Shown here: positions 1 through 8,296 of the stretch, one piece after another
Position numbering within the stretch: position 1 is the first letter of the stretch
Layout: every line of letters starts with the position of its first letter
Source of the DNA: CAZYIW01 sp964647705
Lineage (GTDB): Bacteria; Pseudomonadota; Gammaproteobacteria; PS1; Pseudothioglobaceae
Direction of reading: 5' to 3'
NCBI GenBank assembly: GCA_964647705.1
Contig: CAZYIW010000019.1
Coordinates: 1 to 25,218, forward strand
Length of the DNA: 25,218 nt
Notes under the pieces: model-generated
Databases searched by the model: none
Told to the model about the DNA's origin: nothing
What the model saw: only the letters and a program-made list of their open reading frames with translations
Program-made: the position numbers and the translations under genes

Positions 1-121
1 GCTGCTAGAGCGTAGTTGTCTTCGTTTGCAACTATCTTTTTAAAGAACGTTTTTACGAGCTATCTTTGTCCTCGGCATGCATCCTTGAGATCCAACTCCT
101 CGTCGAAGCCATGTCATCCCC
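1..121 (-). ncRNA. ssrA: tmRNA (transfer-messenger RNA), 5' part, cut by the window edge
   Basis: Read on the minus strand, the RNA begins GGGGATGACATGG at 121, the usual tmRNA 5' end, and carries the GCATGCCGAGG block conserved in gammaproteobacterial tmRNA. The tag reading frame begins with the resume codon GCA at 29-27 and decodes to ANEDNYALA followed by GC, the start of a further alanine codon, at the window edge. This closely matches the E. coli tag ANDENYALAA. tmRNA with SmpB rescues stalled ribosomes and tags the nascent chain for proteolysis, for which FtsH (encoded at 4228) is one known protease. The stop codons of the tag, pseudoknots 2-4 and the 3' tRNA-like half lie beyond base 1. 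It is downstream of tyrS on the same strand but has its own promoter. Confidence 0.95.
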
Positions 122-132
122 AGAGAGCGCGA

Positions 133-162
133 ATTATAGCACTTTTAGTATTCTAACACCAA
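133..162 (-). promoter_or_regulatory. sigma-70-type promoter of ssrA
   Basis: On the minus strand a perfect -10 TATAAT (138-133) is preceded by TGC, making it an extended -10. It lies 18 bp downstream of a -35-like TTGGTG (162-157). The mature tmRNA 5' G at 121 is 11 nt past the -10, which leaves room for a short 5' leader of the kind RNase P removes. Strong promoters are expected for this abundant RNA. The match is seen in the sequence; activity is inferred. Confidence 0.7.
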
Positions 163-192
163 TTAGATATGGGCTAGTTCAACAATTGCAAG

Positions 193-1377
193 TTATTTGA
201 TAGTGACGCGTGCGAATTTGCGTTTGCCAACTTGATAAACCGCTTTACCTGCATTAGGCTCTAAATTGCGATCAGTGATTTTTTCACCATCGATTTTAGC
301 AGCACCTTGTTTGATCATGCGAAAGGCGTCTGAGGTTGAATTAACCAGGCCCGCTTCTTTTAATAAATTGGCAATCTTAATGCCTTGATCAAAGCTAAAC
401 TCATCCATCTCATCTGGGACTTGATTTTTGCTGAAGCGATTAATAAAGTTTTGTTGCGCTTGTTGAGCGGCCTCTTTGGAATGAAAACGCGTGATAATTT
501 CATCAGCCAAGCGGAATTTAATATTGCGTGGGTTTTCTCCGTTATCGACTTCTGTTTTCCAAGATTCAATAGTTTCAAGTGACTCAAAACTCAGTAGTTC
601 AAGATAGCGCCACATCAGGTCGTCTGAAACTGACATAATCTTGCCAAACATTTCATCGGGTGCATCATCAATACCAATGTAATTGTTTAACGATTTAGAC
701 ATTTTTTGCATACCGTCTAAGCCTTCTAAGATTGGCATGGTGAGAATCACTTGCGGTTCTTTGCCGGCACTTTTTTGTAATTCGCGACCCATGAGTAGGT
801 TGAATTTTTGATCCGTACCGCCAAGCTCCACGTCCGATTCCAGTGCCACAGAATCGTAACCTTGGATTAGCGGATATAGAAATTCGTGAATAGAAATACC
901 CTGACCAGACTTATAACGTTTGGAAAAATCATCGCGTTCAAGCATTCTTGCAACCGTTTGTTGTGAAGCCAGCTTGATCATATCACTCGATGACATTTTG
1001 CTCATCCAGGTCGAGTTAAAGACCACTTGGGTTTTATCTTGATCAAGAATTTTAAACACTTGATCTTGGTAAGTTTTGGCATTTTCCCTCACCTGCTCTT
1101 CTGTCAGTGGCGGACGGGTGGTGCTTTTGCCTGTTGGATCTCCAATCATGCCGGTGAAATCGCCAATTAGAAACAAAATTTCATGGCCTAGGTCTTGCAA
1201 TTGTTTGAGCTTGTTAATCAAAACTGTGTGCCCAAGATGCAAATCAGGTGCTGTTGGATCAAAACCAGCTTTGATACGCAGAGGTTGATTTTTTTCTAAT
1301 TTTTTCTTTAATTCTTCAAGTGGTAATATCTCATCAGTACCACGCTGAAAAACAGCCAGTGTTTGTTCAATATTCAT
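193..1377 (-). CDS. tyrS: tyrosine--tRNA ligase
   Basis: Cytoplasmic class I aminoacyl-tRNA synthetase that activates tyrosine with ATP and charges tRNA-Tyr. The 394-residue protein has the class I signature HLGH at residues 47-50 (in GFDPTAPDLHLGHT), the KMSKS loop at 225-229, and a C-terminal S4-type RNA-binding domain from about 330 to the end. The N-terminal wording and the length resemble the TyrZ-type bacterial branch more than E. coli TyrS. It starts with ATG 8 bp after the proA stop and is the last gene of the lptE-holA-proA-tyrS string. I see no convincing hairpin terminator in the 71 bp before ssrA, so some readthrough into the tmRNA gene is possible. Confidence 0.97.
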   Translation of the reverse strand: MNIEQTLAVFQRGTDEILPLEELKKKLEKNQPLRIKAGFDPTAPDLHLGHTVLINKLKQLQDLGHEILFLIGDFTGMIGDPTGKSTTRPPLTEEQVRENAKTYQDQVFKILDQDKTQVVFNSTWMSKMSSSDMIKLASQQTVARMLERDDFSKRYKSGQGISIHEFLYPLIQGYDSVALESDVELGGTDQKFNLLMGRELQKSAGKEPQVILTMPILEGLDGMQKMSKSLNNYIGIDDAPDEMFGKIMSVSDDLMWRYLELLSFESLETIESWKTEVDNGENPRNIKFRLADEIITRFHSKEAAQQAQQNFINRFSKNQVPDEMDEFSFDQGIKIANLLKEAGLVNSTSDAFRMIKQGAAKIDGEKITDRNLEPNAGKAVYQVGKRKFARVTIK

Positions 1378-1385
1378 TTTTATAT

Positions 1386-2645
1386 TTAAGCTCTAGTGTG
1401 TCCATCACCAAGGACAATGAATTTTTGTGAAGTCAAACCTTCTAATCCAACAGGACCACGTACATGGAATTTATCCGTGCTGATACCAATCTCGGCACCG
1501 AGCCCATACTCAAAACCATCGGCAAAACCTGTGGATGCGTTTATCATCACTGAAGAGGAATCCACTTCAGCTAAAAAACGACGACCTGTTGAGTAATTTT
1601 CAGTGACAATAGATTCTGTATGGCCTGAACCATGTTTGTCAATATGGGAGATGGCATCAGTGGTTGAATCCACAATTTTGATTGACAAAATAGCAGACAA
1701 ATACTCAGTGTCCCAATCTTCATCAGTGGCAGGAATGACCTGTGATGAAAGGCTTTGTGTTTTTTCACAGCCGCGGAGCTCTACTCCTTTGGCCAGGTAT
1801 TCGGCAATTAATTCAGGCAATACACGACCTGCTGCCGATGCATGCACCAGCAAAGTTTCTGTGGCATTACACACACCATAACGGCGCGTTTTTGCATTAA
1901 AAGCGATGTCTATTGCCTTTTGTGTGTCAGCGTCTTTATCAATATAAGTGTGGCAAACGCCATGCAAATGTTTAATCACAGGCACTTTGGCACTGTTAGA
2001 GATGGCCTCTACCAAACCCTTGCCACCCCTTGGAATAATTGCATCTACATAGTCGCTGGCTTTAACCAACTCGGTAACTGCTTGTCTATCAGTTGTGTCA
2101 ATCAGCTGAACTGCATTTTGATCTAAACCTGCATCGTTTAGACCTTTTTTAACACATTGATACAAGGCAAGATTTGAGTGGATGGCTTCTGATCCACCAC
2201 GCAAAATTGCACCATTGCCAGATTTTAGGCAAAGCGCCGCCGCATCGACCGTAACATTAGGACGAGATTCGTAGATGATGCCCATGACACCCAGAGGCAC
2301 TCGCATTTTTCCAACCTGAATACCACTTGGACGATACTTTAGATCGGTTATCTCTCCAACAGGATCAGGGAGTGAAGCGATTTGTTTAAGGCTCTCGATC
2401 ACACCATTGATACGCTCGTCGTCGAGCATCAATCGGTCAAGCAGAGCTTCATCCAGACCTTGTTTTTTACCAGCCTCTAGATCTTTTTGGTTTTCTTTGA
2501 TAATTTTTGAACGATTGTTATCAATTTGTTGGGCGATACTATCCAGTGCCGCATTTTTCTCTTGCGTAGTAGCGCTGCGTAATTTAGCTGAAGCAATACG
2601 AGCATTTTTACCCAATGTGGTAATCAGATTGTTTATTGAGCCCAT
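1386..2645 (-). CDS. proA: glutamate-5-semialdehyde dehydrogenase (gamma-glutamyl phosphate reductase)
   Basis: Second step of proline synthesis: NADPH-dependent reduction of L-glutamyl 5-phosphate to glutamate 5-semialdehyde. The 419-residue length is normal for the family. The catalytic cysteine is C259 in the conserved RRYGVCNATETLL context. The N-terminal half carries the aldehyde-dehydrogenase-type cofactor-binding domain, including YESRPNVTVDAAALCLKSGN (126-145). The start ATG (2645-2643) lies inside the 3' end of holA, a 13-bp overlap that implies translational coupling. The partner kinase proB is not in this window, so it must be encoded elsewhere. Placement between holA and tyrS looks like operon economy rather than a pathway link. 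Confidence 0.97.
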   Translation of the reverse strand: MGSINNLITTLGKNARIASAKLRSATTQEKNAALDSIAQQIDNNRSKIIKENQKDLEAGKKQGLDEALLDRLMLDDERINGVIESLKQIASLPDPVGEITDLKYRPSGIQVGKMRVPLGVMGIIYESRPNVTVDAAALCLKSGNGAILRGGSEAIHSNLALYQCVKKGLNDAGLDQNAVQLIDTTDRQAVTELVKASDYVDAIIPRGGKGLVEAISNSAKVPVIKHLHGVCHTYIDKDADTQKAIDIAFNAKTRRYGVCNATETLLVHASAAGRVLPELIAEYLAKGVELRGCEKTQSLSSQVIPATDEDWDTEYLSAILSIKIVDSTTDAISHIDKHGSGHTESIVTENYSTGRRFLAEVDSSSVMINASTGFADGFEYGLGAEIGISTDKFHVRGPVGLEGLTSQKFIVLGDGHTRA

Positions 2646-3652
2646 TGTGTTTTTCCGGATAGTTTTAACAGTAGTTTACGCAATTCATCTTGAACATCCA
2701 AATTATCCATACCTTTTATAGAACGGTCAATGCGCCCAAGCGATAATAATAATTTTTGTAGGTATTGATAAGAGTGGCGTTTCAGCGCACTGGCGGTAAT
2801 TTGTTTTTTGCTTTGCCATATTCTGTGTTTTTTTATTACAGATTCAATGGGTTGGTTTTGTTGAAGTTCTATCGACATATGTACCAATGTATTAAGTTGT
2901 GGATACAACACCGAACTCAGTGCAATTGGCATTTTGGTGTCATCAACCATGGTTTGATAGATTTTTAACACTTGTTTTGCATCCCCAGAAAGAGCCGCAT
3001 CGATTAGCCCATAGATACTGTATTTTGATTGCTGTTGAGTGTTTTTAATATAGGAATCCGTATCAATATTGCCATCTGGATAAGCCATTTTCAGTTTTTC
3101 TATTTCTTGCTGTGTGGCCAATAAATTGCCTTCTGTATAAAAGGCTATGTGCTCTGCCACGGCTTTATTTGATTTAAGCCCCAAGTGCGACATGTGGTTT
3201 AGAATCCAGCCATGTAAATGCTCCCTATTGACTGGCCAATGTTGAATGACAGCTCCGAACTCTGCCAATGTTTTAAACCATTTACTGTTTTGTTGATTTT
3301 TTTCTAGCGCACCGGTTGAGACAATAAGCAAAATACCCTCAGGTATGGATGAGGCAATTTCTGTTAGCGCTTTTGAGCCTTTGACGCCTATTTTTCCAGA
3401 TTTGAGTCGGCAATGAATAATGCGATTGGGAGAAAATAGTGAACCGGATGAAATCTCTGAAAATAGCTGTTCCCAGTTAAAATTGCCATCAATTTCAAAG
3501 CTGATTTTTTCGTTAAAACCTTGTTTTTTTGCAGTTTTTTGAATCAGATTAATGGAATTTTCAACCAGCAGAATCTCGCCACCAAAGGCAAAATAGAGTG
3601 ATTCTAATTTGTCATTTAGCTGAGCCTCAAGTTGTTGAGGGCTAATTTTCAT
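2633..3652 (-). CDS. holA: DNA polymerase III subunit delta
   Basis: Delta subunit of the clamp loader, the wrench that opens the beta sliding clamp during replication. The 339 residues match the usual length. The N-terminus (MKISPQQLEAQLNDKL, then YFAFGGEILLVENSINLI) aligns by eye with E. coli HolA (PEQLRAQLNEGL...LLLGNDPLLLQES). The body shows the divergent AAA+-like region and a helical C-terminal collar domain. Like other delta subunits it lacks Walker motifs. Its start overlaps the 3' end of lptE by 11 bp and its end overlaps proA by 13 bp. The lptE-holA pairing is a conserved gammaproteobacterial order, which supports both calls. Confidence 0.93.
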   Translation of the reverse strand: MKISPQQLEAQLNDKLESLYFAFGGEILLVENSINLIQKTAKKQGFNEKISFEIDGNFNWEQLFSEISSGSLFSPNRIIHCRLKSGKIGVKGSKALTEIASSIPEGILLIVSTGALEKNQQNSKWFKTLAEFGAVIQHWPVNREHLHGWILNHMSHLGLKSNKAVAEHIAFYTEGNLLATQQEIEKLKMAYPDGNIDTDSYIKNTQQQSKYSIYGLIDAALSGDAKQVLKIYQTMVDDTKMPIALSSVLYPQLNTLVHMSIELQQNQPIESVIKKHRIWQSKKQITASALKRHSYQYLQKLLLSLGRIDRSIKGMDNLDVQDELRKLLLKLSGKTQWAQ

Positions 3653-4097
3653 TTAAGCGATTAAGCCTTCTAATGAGTTTTTTAATAATGGTTTGTCTAA
3701 GTTGTGTGTATGTTTCATCGACTTGGAGTCGATCTGCTTGAGTTGAACTCATTTTGCCAAGGTGGCTCGAAGCACTCATATTCTTTGAAAATAGGAGTTT
3801 TTTATCCAAATCAAAAACTTTAACTGGCACACTAACACTGATTGTATAACTGCTGGTCTTACCACTTGAGTTATACGAGGCAGTTTGTTTTTTTGCCGAT
3901 TCTTGCCCAATGTGGACAACCAAGCGTTTATTTAAATTTTGGTCGAAGCGTTTACTAAGCTCTTTGGCGAAAATGTTGCTGTTGTCACTTACAATATAAG
4001 CATTGAGAGCTGAATTTTTATAAGGTGTATGAAAGCCACAGCCACTTATAAGCGAGGTTATTATCAATACGGCTAAAATATTTATCTTTTTCATCAT
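3642..4097 (-). CDS. lptE: LPS-assembly lipoprotein LptE
   Basis: Outer-membrane lipoprotein that plugs the LptD barrel and helps insert lipopolysaccharide. The frame is open from a GTG at 4163, but the signal peptide fixes the start: MMKKINILAVLIITSLISGC has a basic N-terminus, a hydrophobic core and a lipobox LISGC, so the ATG at 4097 (or the next one, 4094) is preferred. The mature protein would begin at lipidated Cys20. It is about 151 residues, slightly short for the family, and poorly conserved outside the lipobox, as LptE usually is. The call rests on the lipoprotein signal, on YTQLRQTIIKKLIRRL-type C-terminal helix wording, and on the lptE-holA gene order. No strong Shine-Dalgarno is visible upstream of either ATG. 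Confidence 0.82.
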   Translation of the reverse strand: MMKKINILAVLIITSLISGCGFHTPYKNSALNAYIVSDNSNIFAKELSKRFDQNLNKRLVVHIGQESAKKQTASYNSSGKTSSYTISVSVPVKVFDLDKKLLFSKNMSASSHLGKMSSTQADRLQVDETYTQLRQTIIKKLIRRLNRLNEN

Positions 4098-4227
4098 AAA
4101 CGAGTTAATTTTTGAAGGATAATTATGACAGATTTTACTCGCTTTAGGCTTGAAATATAGCACTTAGTCCATATATAAGTGCAGAGTAGGGTATAGTTAC
4201 CCACCTTATTTTAGGATTTTATCAATT
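4098..4227 (+). promoter_or_regulatory. divergent intergenic region with candidate ftsH promoter
   Basis: This 130-bp gap separates lptE (minus) from ftsH (plus). For ftsH a TTGAAA hexamer at 4150-4155 is followed after 16 bp by TATATA (4172-4177), or after 18 bp by TATAAG (4174-4179). An AGGA ribosome-binding site sits at about 4213-4216, 11 nt before the ATG. For the minus-strand operon I see AT-rich -10-like hexamers but no well-spaced pair. E. coli ftsH has heat-shock control; I see no clear sigma-32 consensus here. Confidence 0.4.
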
Positions 4228-6147
4228 ATGTTTAAAAACTTATTATTATGGCTAGTTCTAGGCAGTGTATTGGCCTCAATCTTTAGCCAATTTCAGGTTA
4301 ATGAAAGTAAAAATAATTTGACTTATTCTGAGTTTATTCAAAGCGTTAAGCAAGGCGACGTTTCTCAAGTTACAATCTCGGGCAACGACATTACCGGTGT
4401 TGGCGCTGGCGGACAACGATTCTCAACTTACAATCCTGGTGATCTAGGTCTGATGGGTGATTTGCTTGAAAATGGAGTATCGGTTGAAGCAAAACCACCT
4501 GAAAAAGAAGGGTTTTTTAAACAGTTAATTATCTCTCTTGCACCAATCCTACTTTTAATTGGTGTGATTCTCTATACCATGAGGGGCGCAGGTGGCGCCA
4601 TGGGTGGCAAAAACCCAATGAGCTTTGGTAAGTCTAAGGCGCGTTTAATCACTAAGGATCAGTCTAATGTTACATTTGAAGATGTGGCTGGCGTGGAAGA
4701 GGCCAAAGAAGAAGTTGGTGAATTGGTAGAGTTTTTATCTGATCCAGGTAAATTTACCAAAGTGGGCGGCAAGATTCCAAAAGGTGTTTTGATGGTTGGC
4801 CCCCCAGGGACAGGTAAAACGCTTTTAGCAAAAGCGGTGGCTGGCGAGGCTGATGTGCCGTTTTTCTTTATTTCTGGTTCAGATTTTGTTGAAATGTTTG
4901 TTGGTGTAGGTGCTTCACGTGTTAGAGACATGTTTGAGCAAGCGAAAAAAAATGCACCCTGTATTATTTTTATTGACGAGATTGATGCTGTGGGTCGTCA
5001 GCGTGGTGCCGGCATGGGCGGTGGCCATGATGAACGTGAACAAACACTAAACCAAATGTTGGTTGAGATGGATGGCTTTGAAGGTAATGAAGGTATTATC
5101 GTGGTGGCTGCAACCAACCGTCCTGATGTTTTGGATCCTGCACTATTGCGTCCTGGACGTTTTGACAGACAAGTAACCGTTGGGTTGCCTGATATTAATG
5201 GGCGTGACGCTATCTTAAAAGTTCATATGCGCAAACTGCCAGTGGCTAAAAACGTTAAGTCAATAAATATTGCCAAGGGTACACCGGGATTCTCTGGTGC
5301 TGATTTGGCTAATTTAACAAATGAAGCAGCACTTATTGCTGCCTCAAAAAACAAAAAATTAGTTGGCATGCAAGAGTTTGAAAAAGCCAAAGACAAGATC
5401 ATGATGGGTTCTGAGCGTAAGTCCATGGTGATGGACGATGCAGAAAAAGAAATGACTGCCTACCATGAAGCTGGGCACGCCATTGTTGGCCGACTTATGC
5501 CTGAGCATGATCCAGTGTATAAAGTGAGTATTATTCCTAGAGGTCGTGCTTTAGGTGTGACCATGTTTTTGCCTGAGAAAGATTCATACAGCGTATCAAA
5601 GAAAAAACTCAACTCACAGATTGCCTCGTTATTTGGCGGTCGTATAGCTGAAGAGCTAATCTATGGAGCTGATGCGGTAACCACAGGCGCAAGTAATGAT
5701 ATTGAACGCGCAACTGAATTGGCGCATAAGATGGTTAAACTCTGGGGCATGTCTGATGTTATGGGGCCTTTGGCTTATGGCGAAGACGAAGGTGAGGTTT
5801 TCTTGGGTCGTCAAGTCACCAAACACAAGCACATTTCAGAAGAAACGTTCACACAGGTAGATGCCGAAATTCGCAAGATTATTGACGGTAATTACGAAAC
5901 GGCGTATAAGATTCTTAAAGAAAATGAAGATATTTTGCACGCTATGGCTAAAGCATTGGTTGAAGTTGAAACCATTGACAGGGGTCAAATTGATGACTTG
6001 ATGGACAGAAAGCCAATGAGAGAATCGGCCGTGATTGTTGATTCAGATGTCGCCTCAACTGAGCTGGGCAAAGGCTCAATCGAAGACAGCTCTAATGATT
6101 CGGATGAAAAGCCACTTGGAGGCGGCCCAACTGAACAAATCGCTTAG
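4228..6147 (+). CDS. ftsH: ATP-dependent zinc metalloprotease FtsH
   Basis: Inner-membrane AAA+ protease that degrades misfolded membrane proteins and selected soluble regulators, including in many bacteria LpxC and tmRNA-tagged proteins. In order: transmembrane helix at about 4-21, periplasmic domain to about 95, second transmembrane helix at about 100-117, AAA+ domain with Walker A GPPGTGKT (191-198) and Walker B FIDEID (D250, E251), second region of homology ending in LRPGRFDR, then the M41 peptidase with HEAGH (413-417) and third zinc ligand D491. These positions are offset by one from E. coli FtsH. The 639-residue length is normal and the C-terminal tail is acidic and low complexity. It heads the conserved ftsH-folP-glmM block, with 5 bp to folP. 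Confidence 0.98.
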   Translation: MFKNLLLWLVLGSVLASIFSQFQVNESKNNLTYSEFIQSVKQGDVSQVTISGNDITGVGAGGQRFSTYNPGDLGLMGDLLENGVSVEAKPPEKEGFFKQLIISLAPILLLIGVILYTMRGAGGAMGGKNPMSFGKSKARLITKDQSNVTFEDVAGVEEAKEEVGELVEFLSDPGKFTKVGGKIPKGVLMVGPPGTGKTLLAKAVAGEADVPFFFISGSDFVEMFVGVGASRVRDMFEQAKKNAPCIIFIDEIDAVGRQRGAGMGGGHDEREQTLNQMLVEMDGFEGNEGIIVVAATNRPDVLDPALLRPGRFDRQVTVGLPDINGRDAILKVHMRKLPVAKNVKSINIAKGTPGFSGADLANLTNEAALIAASKNKKLVGMQEFEKAKDKIMMGSERKSMVMDDAEKEMTAYHEAGHAIVGRLMPEHDPVYKVSIIPRGRALGVTMFLPEKDSYSVSKKKLNSQIASLFGGRIAEELIYGADAVTTGASNDIERATELAHKMVKLWGMSDVMGPLAYGEDEGEVFLGRQVTKHKHISEETFTQVDAEIRKIIDGNYETAYKILKENEDILHAMAKALVEVETIDRGQIDDLMDRKPMRESAVIVDSDVASTELGKGSIEDSSNDSDEKPLGGGPTEQIA

Positions 6148-6152
6148 CGATT

Positions 6153-6953
6153 ATGTCGGTCAATAAACCACAGATTATGGGTGTGCTCAATATCACACCC
6201 GATTCGTTTTCTGATGGCGGTCGATTTTTTGACCATACGCCAGCCATTCAACGTGCACAAGAGATGTCAGATCAAGGCGCCGATATAATTGACATCGGTG
6301 GCGAATCTACCCGGCCTGGGGCAGCAAAAGTTAGCATTAAAGACGAGCTAAATCGTGTTATTCCGGTGATTGAAGCTTTATCTGAAAAAATTAAACTACC
6401 CATCTCTATTGACACTTCTAAGCCACAGGTTATACAAAAGGCATTAGATGCAGGGGCCAGTATGGTTAATGATGTCTGTGCACTCACGAACAAAGAAGCG
6501 CTTGAGGTTGTTGCTCAATCGGGTCAAGATGTTTGTTTGATGCATATGCAGGGTAGCCCAAGAACCATGCAGAACAACCCTTCCTATAATAACGTTGTCG
6601 ATGATATCAAAGCATTTTTTGAGCAAAGGATTAAAGCTTGTGTTGACGGCGGTATTGACCTTGATAAGATTATCCTAGACCCTGGTTTTGGGTTTGGTAA
6701 AACTTTGACGCATAATCTAGAAATATTATCAAGGTTTGCAGAATTTAAAACCTTTGGTTTAAGGACGTTAGCCGGCTTATCACGCAAGTCAATGATTGGT
6801 TCAATCTTAGGCGACAGAGACGTGGAAAGTCGTGTGATAGGGAGTGTTGCAGGGGCTATAATAGCAGTTCAAAATGGTGCAAATATCATTAGGGTGCATG
6901 ATGTGCTAGAAACCTCAGATGCACTAAAGGTTTTGCAAGCGCTAGATAAGTAA
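6153..6953 (+). CDS. folP: dihydropteroate synthase
   Basis: Folate pathway enzyme that condenses p-aminobenzoate with dihydropterin pyrophosphate to give dihydropteroate; target of sulfonamides. The 266-residue TIM-barrel protein shows the two family signatures: NITPDSFSDGG (13-23) and IGGESTRPGA (48-57). It also has the DPGFGFGKT loop and the LAGLSRKSMIG phosphate-binding segment. ATG lies 5 bp after the ftsH stop with no strong ribosome-binding site, consistent with coupling to ftsH translation. It sits in the same place as in E. coli (ftsH-folP-glmM). No residues look unusual on reading. Confidence 0.98.
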   Translation: MSVNKPQIMGVLNITPDSFSDGGRFFDHTPAIQRAQEMSDQGADIIDIGGESTRPGAAKVSIKDELNRVIPVIEALSEKIKLPISIDTSKPQVIQKALDAGASMVNDVCALTNKEALEVVAQSGQDVCLMHMQGSPRTMQNNPSYNNVVDDIKAFFEQRIKACVDGGIDLDKIILDPGFGFGKTLTHNLEILSRFAEFKTFGLRTLAGLSRKSMIGSILGDRDVESRVIGSVAGAIIAVQNGANIIRVHDVLETSDALKVLQALDK

Positions 6954-6967
6954 AAAAAGGGGGAGCC

Positions 6968-8296
6968 TTGAGTCAATTTTTCGGAACAGATGGTATTCGT
7001 GGTCGAGTTGGCGTTGCTCCCATTACAGCCGATGTTTTTCTACATATTGGATGGGCGGTTGGCAGTGTGCTGGCAAAAAAAGACAAAGCCAGTGTTATTA
7101 TCGGCAAAGATACTCGTGCATCGGGTTATCTCTTCGAGTCAGCATTAGAGGCTGGTTTTCTCTCAGCCGGTGTTGACGTGGGTTTGTTAGGACCAATGCC
7201 CACACCTGCGATTGCATACTTAACGAAAGAATATGGAGCCAGTGCCGGTGTTGTTATTAGCGCATCGCACAATCATTTTCAAGACAATGGCGTTAAATTC
7301 TTCTCTGCTGATGGTTTTAAACTTAGCGATAAAGAGCAGGCACAAATTGAAGAAAAATTAAACACACCAATTGAAAGCGTCCCTAGTGAAAAGATTGGGA
7401 AAGCCATTCGTCATGAGCGAGCCTTAGAAAAATACATTAATTTTTGCACACACTCAATAAGCCCCAATGTTAGTTTTTCTGATCTTAATATAGTGGTTGA
7501 CTGCGCCAATGGTGCAACTTACCATTTGGCTAAGAGTATTTTTTCAGAATTAGGTGCACATACCACGGTGATTAACAATCAACCCGATGGTTTTAATATC
7601 AACTTAGATTGTGGCGCAACAAACTTACAAGATTTGGCACAAACAGTGGTTAAGCAAAAAGCCGATTTAGGTATTGCTTTTGATGGCGATGGAGATCGTT
7701 TAATGATGATTGATCATCTTGGTAATGTCATTGATGGTGATCAAATAATTTTTGTTATTGCCAAAGCATGGCATACACAAAAAAAACTGCATAACAACAT
7801 TCTAGTAGGAACCAAAATGACCAACCTGGGCGCACGCCACGCGTATCGAGATTTAGGCATAGATTTTGTTGAAGCAGATGTGGGTGATCGCTTTGTTTTA
7901 GAACAGATGAAAAAGCATCAAGCGGTACTTGGCGGCGAAGGCTCTGGACATATTGTTTGTCTTAATCAAACCACAACAGGTGATGGCATTATTGCTGCAT
8001 TGCAACTATTGGAGGTTTTGGTTGAGCGTGGAGAAAGCCTTAATGTATTGAGTCGAGAGATGGAAAAATACCCCCAAGTGCTAATCAATGTCAAAACCCA
8101 ATCAAAAATTGATTTTGAGGCACACCAACCTTTGCAAAAAGCCCAAAAAGAAGTGGAAACGTTATTAGGCGATGATGGACGTGTATTGATTCGCTCATCG
8201 GGTACTGAACCGCTTATCCGTGTGATGGTTGAGGGCAGAGATTTGCAACAGGTTGAACAATGTGCAAAACTTCTAGCAGACACACTTAAGAGATGA
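6968..8296 (+). CDS. glmM: phosphoglucosamine mutase
   Basis: Converts glucosamine-6-phosphate to glucosamine-1-phosphate for UDP-GlcNAc, the precursor of peptidoglycan and lipid A. The TTG start at 6968 is chosen because it gives MSQFFGTDGIRG, matching the family N-terminus, and follows a purine-rich AAGGGGGAG site. The phosphorylated serine is S100 in ISASHN (97-102), the Mg-binding loop is DGDGDR (239-244), and the C-terminal phosphate-binding loop is RSSGTEPLIRVM. Odd detail: the active-site loop reads SASHNH where most homologues have SASHNP. The stop overlaps the next start as ATGA, so the downstream permease is probably translationally coupled. Confidence 0.97.
   Translation: MSQFFGTDGIRGRVGVAPITADVFLHIGWAVGSVLAKKDKASVIIGKDTRASGYLFESALEAGFLSAGVDVGLLGPMPTPAIAYLTKEYGASAGVVISASHNHFQDNGVKFFSADGFKLSDKEQAQIEEKLNTPIESVPSEKIGKAIRHERALEKYINFCTHSISPNVSFSDLNIVVDCANGATYHLAKSIFSELGAHTTVINNQPDGFNINLDCGATNLQDLAQTVVKQKADLGIAFDGDGDRLMMIDHLGNVIDGDQIIFVIAKAWHTQKKLHNNILVGTKMTNLGARHAYRDLGIDFVEADVGDRFVLEQMKKHQAVLGGEGSGHIVCLNQTTTGDGIIAALQLLEVLVERGESLNVLSREMEKYPQVLINVKTQSKIDFEAHQPLQKAQKEVETLLGDDGRVLIRSSGTEPLIRVMVEGRDLQQVEQCAKLLADTLKR

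Noticed and set aside
4098..4163. Longer lptE beginning at GTG 4163
   Set aside because: It would put 22 residues in front of a clear lipoprotein signal peptide; the ATG at 4097 or 4094 gives a normal lipobox distance.
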